In this document: piece after piece, positions 18,037-27,172 of the stretch
Position numbering within the stretch: the first letter of the stretch is position 1
How the letters are laid out: the number at the start of each line of letters is the position of its first letter
DNA from: CAVVSQ01 sp963848825
GTDB taxonomy: Bacteria; Planctomycetota; Planctomycetia; Gemmatales; Gemmataceae
Reading direction: 5' to 3'
Assembly: GCA_963848825.1 (NCBI GenBank)
Contig: CAWKFA010000015.1
Span: forward strand, 124,001 to 188,000
DNA: 64,000 bases
Notes under the pieces: generated by a model
Seen by the model: the letters and a program-made list of their open reading frames with translations, nothing else
What the model was told of the DNA's origin: nothing
Databases searched by the model: none
Made by a program: the position numbers and the translations under genes

Positions 18037-19359
18037 ATGTCGATGCGTCTACTTTCTCTGTCTGCTGTCATCTTGGGTTTTGTTGCCACCGTGGCTCATG
18101 CCGACGATTGGCCGGGGTTGCGGGGTCCGGGCGGCACGGGGGTGGTTACTGGCAAGGTTCTGCCTCCCGAGCGGTGGAGCGCCAGCGAAAATCTGGCCTG
18201 GAAGTGGGAAGTGCCTGGGCGTGGCTGGTCGAGTCCGATTGTTACTGGCGGGCGCGTCTATTTGACGAGTTGCGTCAGCAGCGACAAGGTGCCGGCGCCG
18301 AAGACGGGTTTCTACGCGCCCCTTGATGCCAAGATTGCCAAGGGGGAACATCGGTGGACGGTGTTTTGCCTTGATGCCGTCACGGGCAAGGTGCTCTGGG
18401 AACGGGTTGCGCACGAGGGCGCGCCGGAGCATTCGATTCATGTAAAGGCCAGCTATGCCTCCGAAACGCCAGTTACCGACGGCACGCGGGTCTACGCCTA
18501 CTTCGGCAACGTTGGTCTCTTTTGCTTTGATATTGCCGGCAAAGAGCTCTGGACGCGCAAGTGGGACGTTTATCCGACACGTAGTGGCTGGGGCACGGGG
18601 GCGTCACCGGTACTGCACCGGGAGCGACTTTACATCGTCAACGACAACGAAAAGAGCTCCTTCCTGGTGGCCCTCGACAAGATTACCGGCAAAGAGATCT
18701 GGAAAGTCGAGCGCGACGAGAAAAGCAACTGGGCCACTCCCTTTGTCTGGGAAAACGGCACACGAACCGAGATCGTCACTTGCGGCACCGGCAAGGTGCG
18801 CTCCTACGATCTCGATGGCAAGTTGCTCTGGCAGCTCGGCGGCATGTCGTCCATCTGCGTGCCTTCGCCCGTCGCCGGGCACGGCTTGTTGTTCATCAGC
18901 TCCGGCTACGAATATGGCCGGCCCCGGCCTGTTTTCGCCGTCCGGCCCGGTGCGAGCGGCGATATCTCCTTGCCCAAGGACGAAACCAGCAGCGAATTCA
19001 TCGCCTGGTATCGCGAGCCGGCCGGCGCCTACCACCCCACGCCGCTGCTTCTGGGCGAGCATCTTTACGTTCTTTACTCCACCGGCTTCATCTCCTGCTA
19101 CGACGCCAAAACCGGCACCTCCGTCTACGAGAAGCAACGCCTCGACGGCTTTTTCACCGCCTCCCCCTGGACCTACGACGGCAAGATCTTCTGCCTCAGC
19201 GAGGAAGGCATCACCTACGTGATCAAGGCGGGACCGCAGTTCGAACTGCTTGGTGAAAACCCGCTCGCTGAGGTGGTTATGGCCACGCCGGCAATGGCCG
19301 ATGGCCGCCTGTTTCTGCGCACGTTCGGCAATTTGTATTGCTTCAAGAGAGAGCCCTAG
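18037..19359 (+). CDS. Secreted PQQ-binding-like beta-propeller protein
   Basis: The 440-residue protein starts at ATG 18037 (GTG 18028 is possible) with a signal peptide (MRLLSLSAVILGFVATVAHA). The mature part begins DDWPGLRGPGGTGV and is built of PQQ-like/WD-type blades with repeated motifs of the type CLDAVTGKVLWER, CFDIAGKELWTRKWD, ALDKITGKEIWKVERDE and CYDAKTGTSVYEKQR. Such planctomycete exported propellers are called 'PQQ-binding-like', but cofactor binding or dehydrogenase activity cannot be read from the sequence. There are no catalytic-dehydrogenase motifs. It stands alone in its orientation and converges with the TylF-type gene (61 bases between the ends). Confidence 0.85.
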   Translation: MSMRLLSLSAVILGFVATVAHADDWPGLRGPGGTGVVTGKVLPPERWSASENLAWKWEVPGRGWSSPIVTGGRVYLTSCVSSDKVPAPKTGFYAPLDAKIAKGEHRWTVFCLDAVTGKVLWERVAHEGAPEHSIHVKASYASETPVTDGTRVYAYFGNVGLFCFDIAGKELWTRKWDVYPTRSGWGTGASPVLHRERLYIVNDNEKSSFLVALDKITGKEIWKVERDEKSNWATPFVWENGTRTEIVTCGTGKVRSYDLDGKLLWQLGGMSSICVPSPVAGHGLLFISSGYEYGRPRPVFAVRPGASGDISLPKDETSSEFIAWYREPAGAYHPTPLLLGEHLYVLYSTGFISCYDAKTGTSVYEKQRLDGFFTASPWTYDGKIFCLSEEGITYVIKAGPQFELLGENPLAEVVMATPAMADGRLFLRTFGNLYCFKREP

Positions 19360-19420
19360 AGAAGCAACTCCCTCGCGGCACCCACGGTCAATAGCCGCTG
19401 GATTTCGGGCTTTAAACCGT

Positions 19421-20191
19421 TCAGCGCCGCCAATAAATCCCGGTCCAGTCGATCTGCATGATAGGACTGCTAATGCCCTGGGCGTCGCGATAGTCGGTGA
19501 CGGCCTGGCGGCAGGCAGGGATGTCGTTGTAGTCATCGACAATAACGTAGCCGCCCGGTGCGAGCTTGGGGTAGAGGTTCGTGAGCGCCTCGATCGTCGA
19601 TTGGTAAAGGTCGCCGTCAACGCGCAGCACCGCCAGGCGCTCGATGGGGGCGGTCGGCAACGTATCGCAAAACCAGCCCTTGAGAAAGCGGACCTGATCG
19701 TCCAGCAAGCCATAGCGGCGAAAGTTTTCCTGGACCTGCTCGAGCGACACCGCCAGATAGGCGTACTGATTGAAGGTGAGCCCTTGATCGTGCGGATACT
19801 TCGCGGGGTCCGGGGGCGGCAGCCCGGCGAAGGAGTCCGCTACCCAGACCTTGCGATCGGTGACTTCATGGGCCTTGAGCACGGCCCGCATCAGGATGGT
19901 CGCCCCGCCACGCCAAACTCCCGTTTCTATCAGGTCGCCCGGAACGCCGTCGGCCAATACCTTTTCAATGCAAAACTGCAAGTTGTTAAGGCGCTCCAGG
20001 CCGATCATCGAATGTGCGACCGCCGGCCAATCCAGTCCGATGGAGCGACGGCGTGGATCAAATTCCTGGGCGGCCACAATGGGTTGCCAGGGGCCGGACC
20101 GCACAAGCATGGCGTCCTGGTAGATGAAATTGGCCAGACAGCGTTTCATCAGGTCGAGATAATAATCTTTGCAAGCCATTGGTTCTTCCAT
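19421..20191 (-). CDS. TylF/MycF-type O-methyltransferase
   Basis: This 256-residue protein belongs to the macrocin O-methyltransferase (TylF) family of SAM-dependent enzymes. The SAM-binding loop is GVPGDLIETGVWRGGATILM (residues about 82-101). Further family features are VWVADSFAGLPPPD, the metal-binding region LAVLRVDGDLYQSTIEAL and YVIVDDYNDIPACRQAV. TylF enzymes methylate sugar hydroxyls in a magnesium-dependent way; homologues in other bacteria modify cell-surface glycans. The gene follows the TPR glycosyltransferase gene on the same strand with a gap of 47 bases, so a shared role in glycan or glycoprotein decoration is plausible (inference). Confidence 0.85.
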   Translation of the reverse strand: MEEPMACKDYYLDLMKRCLANFIYQDAMLVRSGPWQPIVAAQEFDPRRRSIGLDWPAVAHSMIGLERLNNLQFCIEKVLADGVPGDLIETGVWRGGATILMRAVLKAHEVTDRKVWVADSFAGLPPPDPAKYPHDQGLTFNQYAYLAVSLEQVQENFRRYGLLDDQVRFLKGWFCDTLPTAPIERLAVLRVDGDLYQSTIEALTNLYPKLAPGGYVIVDDYNDIPACRQAVTDYRDAQGISSPIMQIDWTGIYWRR

Positions 20192-20238
20192 TACCTACGG
20201 AATGGACGCCGCGTGCGCCGTTGCCAATAGATTCCATT

Positions 20239-22417
20239 CTATGGTTTGCCGGCAGCCAACGATGAGCACCAGTGCCGCCACATAGTGGTGTAGGCGTTTT
20301 CTATATTGCGAGCGAAACGCGCGGCATCCATCAATGGTGAGTTTCGCATCCGGCCGCGCAGATCCGTGCGCAACTCCGCCAGCCGGGCTGGGTTCGCCGC
20401 CAACCGGGCGGCAACCTTGACATAGTCGTCGGCATTTTCCGCCACCAGGTCGGCCAGGCCAATATTCGACATAATGCTGGCGCCGCCACGGCCCACCGCC
20501 GTCTGGCCGCGCAGGGTAACAACCGGCACCCCCATCCACAGGGCATCGCAGGTCGTCGTGCCGCCGCCGTAAGGAAAGGGATCGAGACCAATGTCGAAGC
20601 GCTCGTGAACCCGATAGTAATCGGCCATGGGGGCCCGGTCCACGAATAACAACCTATCCGCGTCCAGGTCGCGTGCGGCGAAGAAAACACGTAGGCGCTC
20701 GCGCAGGCTGCCCGCCGGCGCCAGTAGCAGCAGCTTTGCTTTGGGCACGCACCGGAGTAGCTGGGCCCAGGATTCCAGCGTTGGCAGGGTCACTTTGCAA
20801 TAGTTATTGAGACACCCAAAGGTCACCTGGCCAGTCGTCAGCGACGGCGGCGGGCCAGGAGGCCCTGCTTCCGGGCCGGGCTGGTAACACCAATATGTTT
20901 CCGGTAAGTGGATCGATTCTTCGGAGTAAATGCGCTCCGTCTTCCCCAGCGGATCGAGGTAAGGGTCGGTCAGCCGATAGTCGATGGCGCTCAGCCCGGT
21001 CGTGCCGGCATACGCCAGGTAGGTTACTTGTACCGGCGCGGGCTTGCGGGCGAAGACCAGCAAACGATTGCCCGCCATGTGCATGGTCAGGTCAACCAGA
21101 ATATCGATGCGATCTTCGCGAATGAGCGCGGCCAGTTGTTCATCGCTGAACTTACGCGTGTTGCGCCAGTGATCCGTGTGGGCCTGGCACCGCGTGGTCA
21201 GCTCATCCGTTACTTTGCCGGAGGAATAGCAAAATATCTCAAAAGACGCGTGCTCATGCGCCTCGAGCAGTGGCAACAAAAAACGACCGACGGGGTGCAG
21301 GCGCAGGTCCGGCGAGACGTAGCCAATGGCGGAGCGCCTCGCTGGATCCCTGTCGTTGGCGTGCGGGCGCATGAGGTGCGACAGGGGCCGAGCGTGCCTC
21401 TCTTCCCAGCGCCGGTGCTCCTGGTAGATTTTGGCGGCGGTCACTCCGGGACAACAATACAAGGTGTAGACGAAGCAGCTGTGGGCGGTGATATTGTCAG
21501 GCTCCAGGGCCATGGCCTGGCGGTAGCAGGCCAGCGATTCCTCCAACTCGCCTTGTTCTTTCAGTACGTTGCCCAGGTTGATATGGGGATTGACGTGGAA
21601 GGGATTGATACGCAGGGCCTGGCGGCAGCATTCGGCCGACTCGGCAAGCTCTCCCTGGCCGTAGAGGGCGATGCCGAGATTGTTATAAGCGGCCCCATAG
21701 TTTGGATTGAGGCGCACCGCTTCCCGATAGCACGCGATCGCGTCGAGGACCTGGCCCAGTTCAATGTAAGCGATACCCAGGTTGAAATGTGCCTGCGCAT
21801 AGGTCGGGCTGGCGCAGCGCCTCGTTGGTAACAGACCACCGCCTCGGCAAGCTGTCCCTGCATCAACAGGCGCCGCCCAGGTTGTTGTTAGTGTCGGCGT
21901 GGTTCGGTTCGACCTCGAGTGCTTGCCGGTAGCAGGCCGTGGCGCGCGCTACTTGCCCCTGCTTCATCAGGGCGTTGCCGAGATTGTTATACGCGCCCAT
22001 GTTTTTGGGATCGCTGCGCAAGGCCTGTTGAAAACAGGCCAGCGCCTGCGCCGGCTGTTCTTGATCCTGGAGCACCAATCCCAGGTTGTTGTGGGCTTCG
22101 GCATGGTTGGGGTTCAATCGTAACGCTTCTTCAAAACACTCGCGGGCCTCCGACAAACTCCCCCGCTCCTTGAGGAGAATGCCCAGGTTGAAACGATAGT
22201 CGGCGAAGTTGGGGTTGAGCCCGATCGCCCGCCGCAATAGCGGGATGGCCGCGTCCCTATGGCCGGTTTGATGGGCCAACAACCCCAACAGATGATGGGC
22301 GTCGGCATGCCGCGGGTCGATTTGCAAAATCTGCCGGTACATCTGCTCCGCCACCTGCAGACGACCAGCCTGATGGTGCCGCACAGCATCGGCCAGGGAC
22401 TCGGCAATCGTCGGCAT
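20239..22417 (-). CDS. TPR O-GlcNAc transferase-like (SPINDLY-type) glycosyltransferase, frame broken several times
   Basis: The product joins an N-terminal array of about nine to ten TPRs (repeated AHNNLGLVLQDQEQPAQAL-type units) to a C-terminal glycosyltransferase family 41 domain. The catalytic part shows IGYVSPDLRLHPVGRFLLPL, TMHMAGNRLLVFARKPAPVQ, YLAYAGTTGLSAIDYRLTD, FGCLNNYCKVTLPTLESW and FPYGGGTTTCDALWMGVPVV, the UDP-sugar binding region of bacterial OGT/SPINDLY homologues. The frame changes at about 21869 (one base missing; GGALLMQGQLAEA restored) and at two nearby points around 21810-21832 (EALRLSPTYAQAHFNLG restored). Corrected length is about 725 residues. Its target is unknown: proteins or glycans are both possible. 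It is followed by the TylF-type methyltransferase. Confidence 0.85.
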
Positions 22418-22605
22418 CCAGTGTACTCCTTTGGTGACCCCGCGACGGCAGCGGCGATTACCATCGATTGTAATGCCCGGATTTCCGTTTTACGATTTCA
22501 ATTTAGATTTCGAAATTCCGCGCCCCAGGCGTTTTCTGCAACGCTGCCTTTCTTCGTATATCTATACTCAGCCCCATCATTCACCCCTTAAGGAGAAACG
22601 CCACC

Positions 22606-23631
22606 ATGTCGAGATTTTTCGCTTTCTTGCTTGGCTTCCTTGCCCTGGCCGGGGAAACCACCCTTGTCCAGGCGCAGACGCCGGCAGCGACCGACAAAAA
22701 AGATGTGATTGGTACGATTGAACGGCTGGATCCGCGCTTTGATAAGCTGGTGCCGACGGACTCACGCCTTGAGAAAATCGCGGAAGGCTTTATCTGGACG
22801 GAAGGGGCTGTCTGGTACAAGGCCGGCAACTGCTTGCTCTTTTCGGATATTCCCAACAATGTGGTCATGAAATGGCAACCCGGGCAGGGCGCGTCCGAAT
22901 TTCTCAAGCCCTCCGGCTACACGGGAAGCAGTCCGCGCGGCGGCAAGCCGGGCGATGAACCGGGCTCCAATGGCCTGTTCACCGACGCGCAGGGGCGGTT
23001 GCTACTGTGCGAGCATGGCGATCGCCGTGTGACCCGCATCGAAAAGGATGGCAAAAAGACTGTCCTGGCCGACAAATACATGGGCAAACGCCTCAACAGC
23101 CCCAACGACCTGGCCGTGCATCCCAATGGAGATGTCTATTTCACCGACCCGCCCTACGGCCTGGAGAAAGGTGCCAAGCGGGAGCTGGATTTTACCGGTG
23201 TGTTTCGCATCAGCGCCAAGGATGGCAGCTTGTCCCTGGTAGCCAAAGACCTGCGGCCCAACGGCATTACCCTCACGCCGGACGCCAAGAAATTGTACGT
23301 GACCAACGGCAACGTCTGGATGGAGTTTCCCGTCAACGAAGACGGCAGTACCGGTGAGGGCAAGGTGTTCGTGGACCCCAAGAAATGGACGGTTTCAGGA
23401 CCCAAGGGTGGGCTGGACGGCATGAAATGCGATGCCGACGGCAACATTTTCGCGACCGGACCAGGCGGTGTATGTGTCATGGCGCCGAATGGAGACCTTC
23501 TGGGCAGGTTTCTGACGGGTGATCGTACCGCCAACCTGTGCTTTGGCGGCGAGGGGGGGCAAACGCTGTTCGTGTGCGTCAACCACCGCATGGCCAAGGC
23601 CAAGGTGACGACGAAGGGGATGGGCTGGTAA
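22606..23631 (+). CDS. Secreted SMP-30/gluconolactonase-like protein, copy 2
   Basis: This 341-residue protein starts at ATG 22606, with AAGGAG ten bases upstream, and has a signal peptide (FAFLLGFLALAGETTLVQA). The mature domain is the SMP-30/gluconolactonase propeller: AEGFIWTEGAVWY, GDEPGSNGLFTDAQGRLLLC, LNSPNDLAVHPNGDVYFTDP and LRPNGITLTPDAKKLYVTNG carry the metal-binding Glu, Asn and Asp positions. It matches copy 1 (11464-12474) along its whole length, including the opening IERLDPxFDKLVPxD, so the two are paralogues about 11 kb apart. The frame is intact. It converges with the MFS gene (21 bases between the ends). Confidence 0.88.
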   Translation: MSRFFAFLLGFLALAGETTLVQAQTPAATDKKDVIGTIERLDPRFDKLVPTDSRLEKIAEGFIWTEGAVWYKAGNCLLFSDIPNNVVMKWQPGQGASEFLKPSGYTGSSPRGGKPGDEPGSNGLFTDAQGRLLLCEHGDRRVTRIEKDGKKTVLADKYMGKRLNSPNDLAVHPNGDVYFTDPPYGLEKGAKRELDFTGVFRISAKDGSLSLVAKDLRPNGITLTPDAKKLYVTNGNVWMEFPVNEDGSTGEGKVFVDPKKWTVSGPKGGLDGMKCDADGNIFATGPGGVCVMAPNGDLLGRFLTGDRTANLCFGGEGGQTLFVCVNHRMAKAKVTTKGMGW

Positions 23632-23652
23632 GGCGGTCCGGCCAGAAAGATG

Positions 23653-24823
23653 TTATTTGTCGAAGCGTAGGACCGCGAGCACCAGGAGCGGCGCCGCCAT
23701 GGCCAGGCCTAGCAACATGGGTAGTCGCATGAAAGCCCGCGCGGGGTGGTTTTTGAAATAAGCATTGAAGAGCGGCTGCGTGATGGCGGCATTCAGTGCG
23801 CCCAGGCGCGAAGAGGACACCCGTGGCCTGGCCGGCGGCGCCGCGCGGGCCTTGCCATTGCAACAAGATTGCCAACAAGCAGGGCAAGAGAGCGCCATAA
23901 CAGGCGCCCACCATCCAAAACCCGAGGCAGCCACTGCTTTGGCCATAGGCACCAGCCAGGTTGCCAACGACCATCGATGACAACAGGGCGAGCACCAACA
24001 TCAGCCACGCCTCATTGCCAGGCCGAACGATCCAGCCCAGGCCAAAACGCATAACCAAAAAAGCACACCAGAAGCCGATTAGCAAGCGGATCAAGGAGCG
24101 ATCCGCGTAGCCGATGTCGGTCAGATACGGCCGCGGCCAAATATCGAGAGAGAACTCCAGCGGAAAATACAACAAGGCAACTAGCAGGATAAGCCAAAAA
24201 CGGAGGTCGAACAGGGCTCCATTGCGTGCCACGGGCAGCCCAAAGTCCGGGTTGCCGGTGGAAACCAGCGACACCAGCGTGGCGGGAACCAGGCAGAGAA
24301 GCGCCAGCAATAAAAGGGCCCGGGCAAAGCCGACCTGGCGTGTGCACCAGGCAAATGCGCTTGGCGTCAAAAACATCGCCAGGCCCACGAAGACATAGCC
24401 CAAACAAATCGAGGCGCCCACCGACCAGGCGCCCCTTCCCGTTGCAGGAGTTGGCGTCAACGCCAGCGGCATGAAAACAACACCGGCCGTGCTGACGAGC
24501 GCGACGGCGATGCCCAGTCCAAGAACGGCCCAAAATAAGCTCGTGGTTTTTTGACAAAGGCCCAGCGATGCGACGGCCAGGCTCAGCCCGAGGCTGCCCA
24601 CGAAGAGCACATGGGCTGGTCCCCAGCGGTCGACGAGCCAGCCTGCCAGAGGCATGAGCGGCACCCACGACAGCAACAGCAACAGATGGAAGCGCTCGAG
24701 GCGGCCCTGGGGAAGCTGTAGCCGTGCGGCCAGCGGGCCTTCGATATGCTTGAAAAGAACGGCAGCCATGCCCATGGCCAGGGCGGCACTTACGGACGTC
24801 GCGGCCATGAGAGGAGAGGACAT
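23653..24823 (-). CDS. MFS transporter (frame broken near its end)
   Basis: The product is a major facilitator superfamily protein with about 12 membrane segments and the loop motif GWLVDRWGPAHVLFVGS between segments 2 and 3. The start is ATG 24821-24823, with AAAGG seven bases before it. The frame as given passes into an unlikely tail at about 23805-23812; a change of one or two bases there (GC-repeat CGCGC) restores RLGALNAAITQPLFNAYFKN and a final hydrophobic segment MLLGLAMAAPLLVLAVLRF ending at the TAA 23653-23655. Corrected length is about 390 residues. The substrate is unknown; the neighbours give no clue. Confidence 0.8.
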
Positions 24824-25273
24824 GGGCAACCTTTGGTGGCTAGGGTAAGTCGCCGCGGCAGCTGGCTCTCAAGCCGGAGCCCGGGAGGCGCCGGTGGCCG
24901 CGATGGCAATATCCCCTCAATCTAGAATTCGTCGAAAAGCGCGGGAGATTTCGATGCCAACGCGTCCAGTTCCTGAGGAATTCTATGAAGACCGACACGC
25001 GGGCCGATTATTTTTGAAACTCCCCCTTGGTGGTTGGCCGAGGGTTTCTATAAAAAAGGCTGAAGAATAAAAGAAAATATGTTTTGGCGCGAGCGCGAGA
25101 ACCTTTGAGCGGGGATTTTGTCTTTCAATAGGCGAGTTGCGGCAGTCGCGAACCTTCGGGCGAAAACGGAGGTCGCGCGAGCTCGGGATGGATGCATGGG
25201 GAGCCGCAGGCGGGAAAAAGCGGCCCTGGGCTTGCTGAAAAAGATTGGTAACCTGGAGTTGCGGAAAATCCAC
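24824..25273. other. Long intergenic region before the tRNA-tuf operon
   Basis: About 450 bases without a credible gene. It contains the start region of the MFS gene, a possible distal promoter at 25027-25054 and a moderately AT-rich part with the run ATAAAAAAGG near 25050. Short open frames here have no recognisable content. Confidence 0.5.
25027..25054 (+). promoter_or_regulatory. Possible distal promoter for the tRNA-tuf operon
   Basis: TTGGTG and TATAAA separated by 16 bases. Weaker than the proximal site and about 280 bases from the first tRNA. Confidence 0.35.
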
Positions 25274-25302
25274 TTGCAAGGATTGTGCCGTCCGCCTATA
25301 CT
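25274..25302 (+). promoter_or_regulatory. Sigma-70-type promoter of the tRNA-tuf operon
   Basis: TTGCAA (25274-25279), a 17-base spacer and TATACT (25297-25302). Transcription would start near 25309, about 24 bases before the first tRNA. Position, spacing and match all fit a strong housekeeping promoter. Confidence 0.65.
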
Positions 25303-25332
25303 TTCTATTTCGCATTTGTGAATTGAGTTTAC

Positions 25333-25404
25333 GCTAGCGTAGCTCAACGGTAGAGTCCCGGTTTTGTAAACCGGTGGTTGTGGGTTCAACTCCCACCGCT
25401 AGCT
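25333..25404 (+). tRNA. tRNA-Thr (anticodon TGT)
   Basis: Acceptor stem GCTAGCG/CGCTAGC, D arm with AGCTCAACGGTAGAGT, anticodon stem CCGGT/ACCGG around TTTGTAA (TGT at 25365-25367) and a normal T arm GTGGGTTCAACTCCCAC. CCA is encoded directly after it (25405-25407). First tRNA of the operon. Confidence 0.95.
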
Positions 25405-25494
25405 CCATCGGCGGCAGGTGAAGGTCCTTGAGAGAAAGTCGACGGATCGACGGGATCCGCGGCAGCGGTGGTGGTCAAGACGACGGGAATTTAA

Positions 25495-25578
25495 GGGCAG
25501 GTGGCCGAGCGGCCAATGGCATCAGACTGTAAATCTGACGTACTTCGTACTACGGGGGTTCGAATCCCTCCCTGCCCA
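25495..25578 (+). tRNA. tRNA-Tyr (anticodon GTA)
   Basis: Acceptor GGGCAGG/CCTGCCC, anticodon stem CAGA/TCTG with GTA at 25529-25531, a long variable arm (GTACTTCGTAC) as expected of a class II tRNA, and T arm GGGGGTTCGAATCCCTC. CCA is not encoded. Confidence 0.95.
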
Positions 25579-25607
25579 GTGAAACAAGCACGGGCCTCGA
25601 GGGCTTC

Positions 25608-25678
25608 GCGGGTGTAGCTCAATGGTAGAGCACCTGCCTTCCAAGCAGGCTACGAGGGTTCGATTCCCTTCACCCGCT
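25608..25678 (+). tRNA. tRNA-Gly (anticodon TCC)
   Basis: Acceptor GCGGGTG/CACCCGC, anticodon stem CCTGC/GCAGG around CTTCCAA (TCC) and T arm GAGGGTTCGATTCCCTT. CCA is not encoded. Confidence 0.95.
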
Positions 25679-25715
25679 CATGAAGGCGTTGCGATAGAGT
25701 TGAGGTTTGGCCCGT

Positions 25716-25788
25716 GCTGCTGTAGCTCAGCTGGTAGAGCGCTTCCTTGGTAAGGACGAGGTCCTGGGTTCAAATCCCAGCAGCAGCT
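25716..25788 (+). tRNA. tRNA-Thr (anticodon GGT)
   Basis: Acceptor GCTGCTG/CAGCAGC, anticodon stem CTTCC/GGACG around TTGGTAA (GGT) and T arm CTGGGTTCAAATCCCAG. It lies 77 bases before tuf. CCA is not encoded. Confidence 0.95.
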
Positions 25789-25865
25789 TTTGGGAACGGT
25801 CCTGTTTTTTCTAACTTTGGCCTGCTTCCTAGGGATGCAGGCATATTTGCATTTGCGGAGGAACG

Positions 25866-27092
25866 ATGGCAAAGGACGTATTTACGCGGAACAAGCCACA
25901 CGTCAACGTGGGCACGATTGGTCATATTGACCACGGCAAAACCACGTTGACCGCGGCGATCTTGGTCCGCCAGGCGCATGTTAACAAGCTGACGAAGGTG
26001 AAAACCTACGCAGAAATCGCCAAGGGTGGCATCGTCCGCGATGAAAACAAGACGGTGACCATCGCGGTTTCCCACGTGGAATACGAAACCGCCAACCGGC
26101 ATTACGCCCACATCGATTGCCCCGGGCACGCCGATTATATCAAGAACATGATCACCGGCGCCGCCCAGATGGACGGCGCTATCCTGGTGGTGGCCGCCAA
26201 CGACGGTCCCATGCCGCAGACGCGCGAACACATCCTGTTGGCACGCCAGGTCGGTGTGCCGCGCATCGTGGTCTTCATGAATAAGGTCGACACCGTCGAT
26301 GATCCGGAACTTCTCGACCTGGTCGAGATGGAATTGCGCGAGCTGCTGGTCAAGTATGACTTCCCGGGTGACGAGATCCCCATCATACGCGGCAGTTCCA
26401 AGCCCGCGCTCGACTGCAACGGCAAGGACGACGCCGCTTGCAAGTGTATCGACGAGCTCATGAAGGCCCTGGATTCCTATATCCCGACGCCCATACGCGA
26501 AGAGGACAAGCCGTTCCTCATGAGCATCGAAGATGTTTTCTCGATCAAGGGCCGCGGCACGGTAGGCACCGGTCGCGTCGAACGCGGCAAGTGCAAGATC
26601 GGCGACGAAGTGGAAGTGGTCGGCCTCATGAAGGCCCCGCGCAAAACGGTCGTCACCGGCGTGGAAATGTTCAACAAAACGCTGGATTCCGCGATTGCGG
26701 GTGACAATGTCGGCGTCTTGCTGCGCGGCCTGGAACGTACCGACCTTGAACGCGGCCAGGTGCTCGCCAAGCCCGGTTCCATCACGCCGCACACCAAGTT
26801 CGAAGCCAACGTGTACGTGTTGTCGAAGGAAGAAGGCGGCCGCCATACCCCGTTCTTCGCGGGCTATCGTCCGCAATTCTACTTCCGCACCACCGACGTC
26901 ACCGGCTCCTGCACCGAACTGATCGGCCAGGACGGCGCCAAGGCCGAAATGTGCATGCCTGGCGACAACATCAAAATGAATGTGGAACTGATGCCCGAGT
27001 CCCCCATCGCCATGGACGAAGGCCTGCGCTTCGCCATTCGCGAAGGCGGCAAAACGGTCGGTTCGGGCGTGGTGATCAAGATCGTTCAATAG
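25866..27092 (+). CDS. tuf: Elongation factor Tu
   Basis: EF-Tu carries aminoacyl-tRNA to the ribosome as a GTP complex. The 408-residue protein has G1 GHIDHGKT, G3 DCPGHADY and G4 NKVD, and the C-terminal domains 2 and 3 with GRGTVGTGRVERG and the conserved end GGKTVGSGVVIKIVQ. GGAGG lies four bases before the ATG. Switch I is not the usual one: the common APEEKARGITI is replaced by RDENKTVTI, with the magnesium-binding Thr kept, and the spacing between G1 and HVEYE is three residues longer than in E. coli. My recollection of other planctomycete EF-Tu proteins is that they share this form. A Cys-rich loop (CNGKDDAACKC) lies near residue 180. The gene follows four tRNAs, the same order as thrU-tyrU-glyT-thrT-tufB in E. 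coli. Confidence 0.97.
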   Translation: MAKDVFTRNKPHVNVGTIGHIDHGKTTLTAAILVRQAHVNKLTKVKTYAEIAKGGIVRDENKTVTIAVSHVEYETANRHYAHIDCPGHADYIKNMITGAAQMDGAILVVAANDGPMPQTREHILLARQVGVPRIVVFMNKVDTVDDPELLDLVEMELRELLVKYDFPGDEIPIIRGSSKPALDCNGKDDAACKCIDELMKALDSYIPTPIREEDKPFLMSIEDVFSIKGRGTVGTGRVERGKCKIGDEVEVVGLMKAPRKTVVTGVEMFNKTLDSAIAGDNVGVLLRGLERTDLERGQVLAKPGSITPHTKFEANVYVLSKEEGGRHTPFFAGYRPQFYFRTTDVTGSCTELIGQDGAKAEMCMPGDNIKMNVELMPESPIAMDEGLRFAIREGGKTVGSGVVIKIVQ

Positions 27093-27093
27093 T

Positions 27094-27158
27094 CGTTTAG
27101 CTCGGCTCGCGACAGGACGGCGGCGCAAACCGGCGCCTTCGCGAGCCGAAGCTAAACG
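27094..27158 (+). promoter_or_regulatory. Long hairpin between tuf and rpmG
   Basis: CGTTTAGCTCGGCTCGCGA (27094-27112) pairs with the sequence at 27139-27158 with one bulged base; an inner GGCGGCGC/GCGCC stem is possible. No T tract follows, so a processing or mRNA-stabilising stem is more likely than a terminator. The 3' side runs into the rpmG ribosome binding site. Confidence 0.6.
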
Positions 27159-27172
27159 GAGGGAAGATGGTC

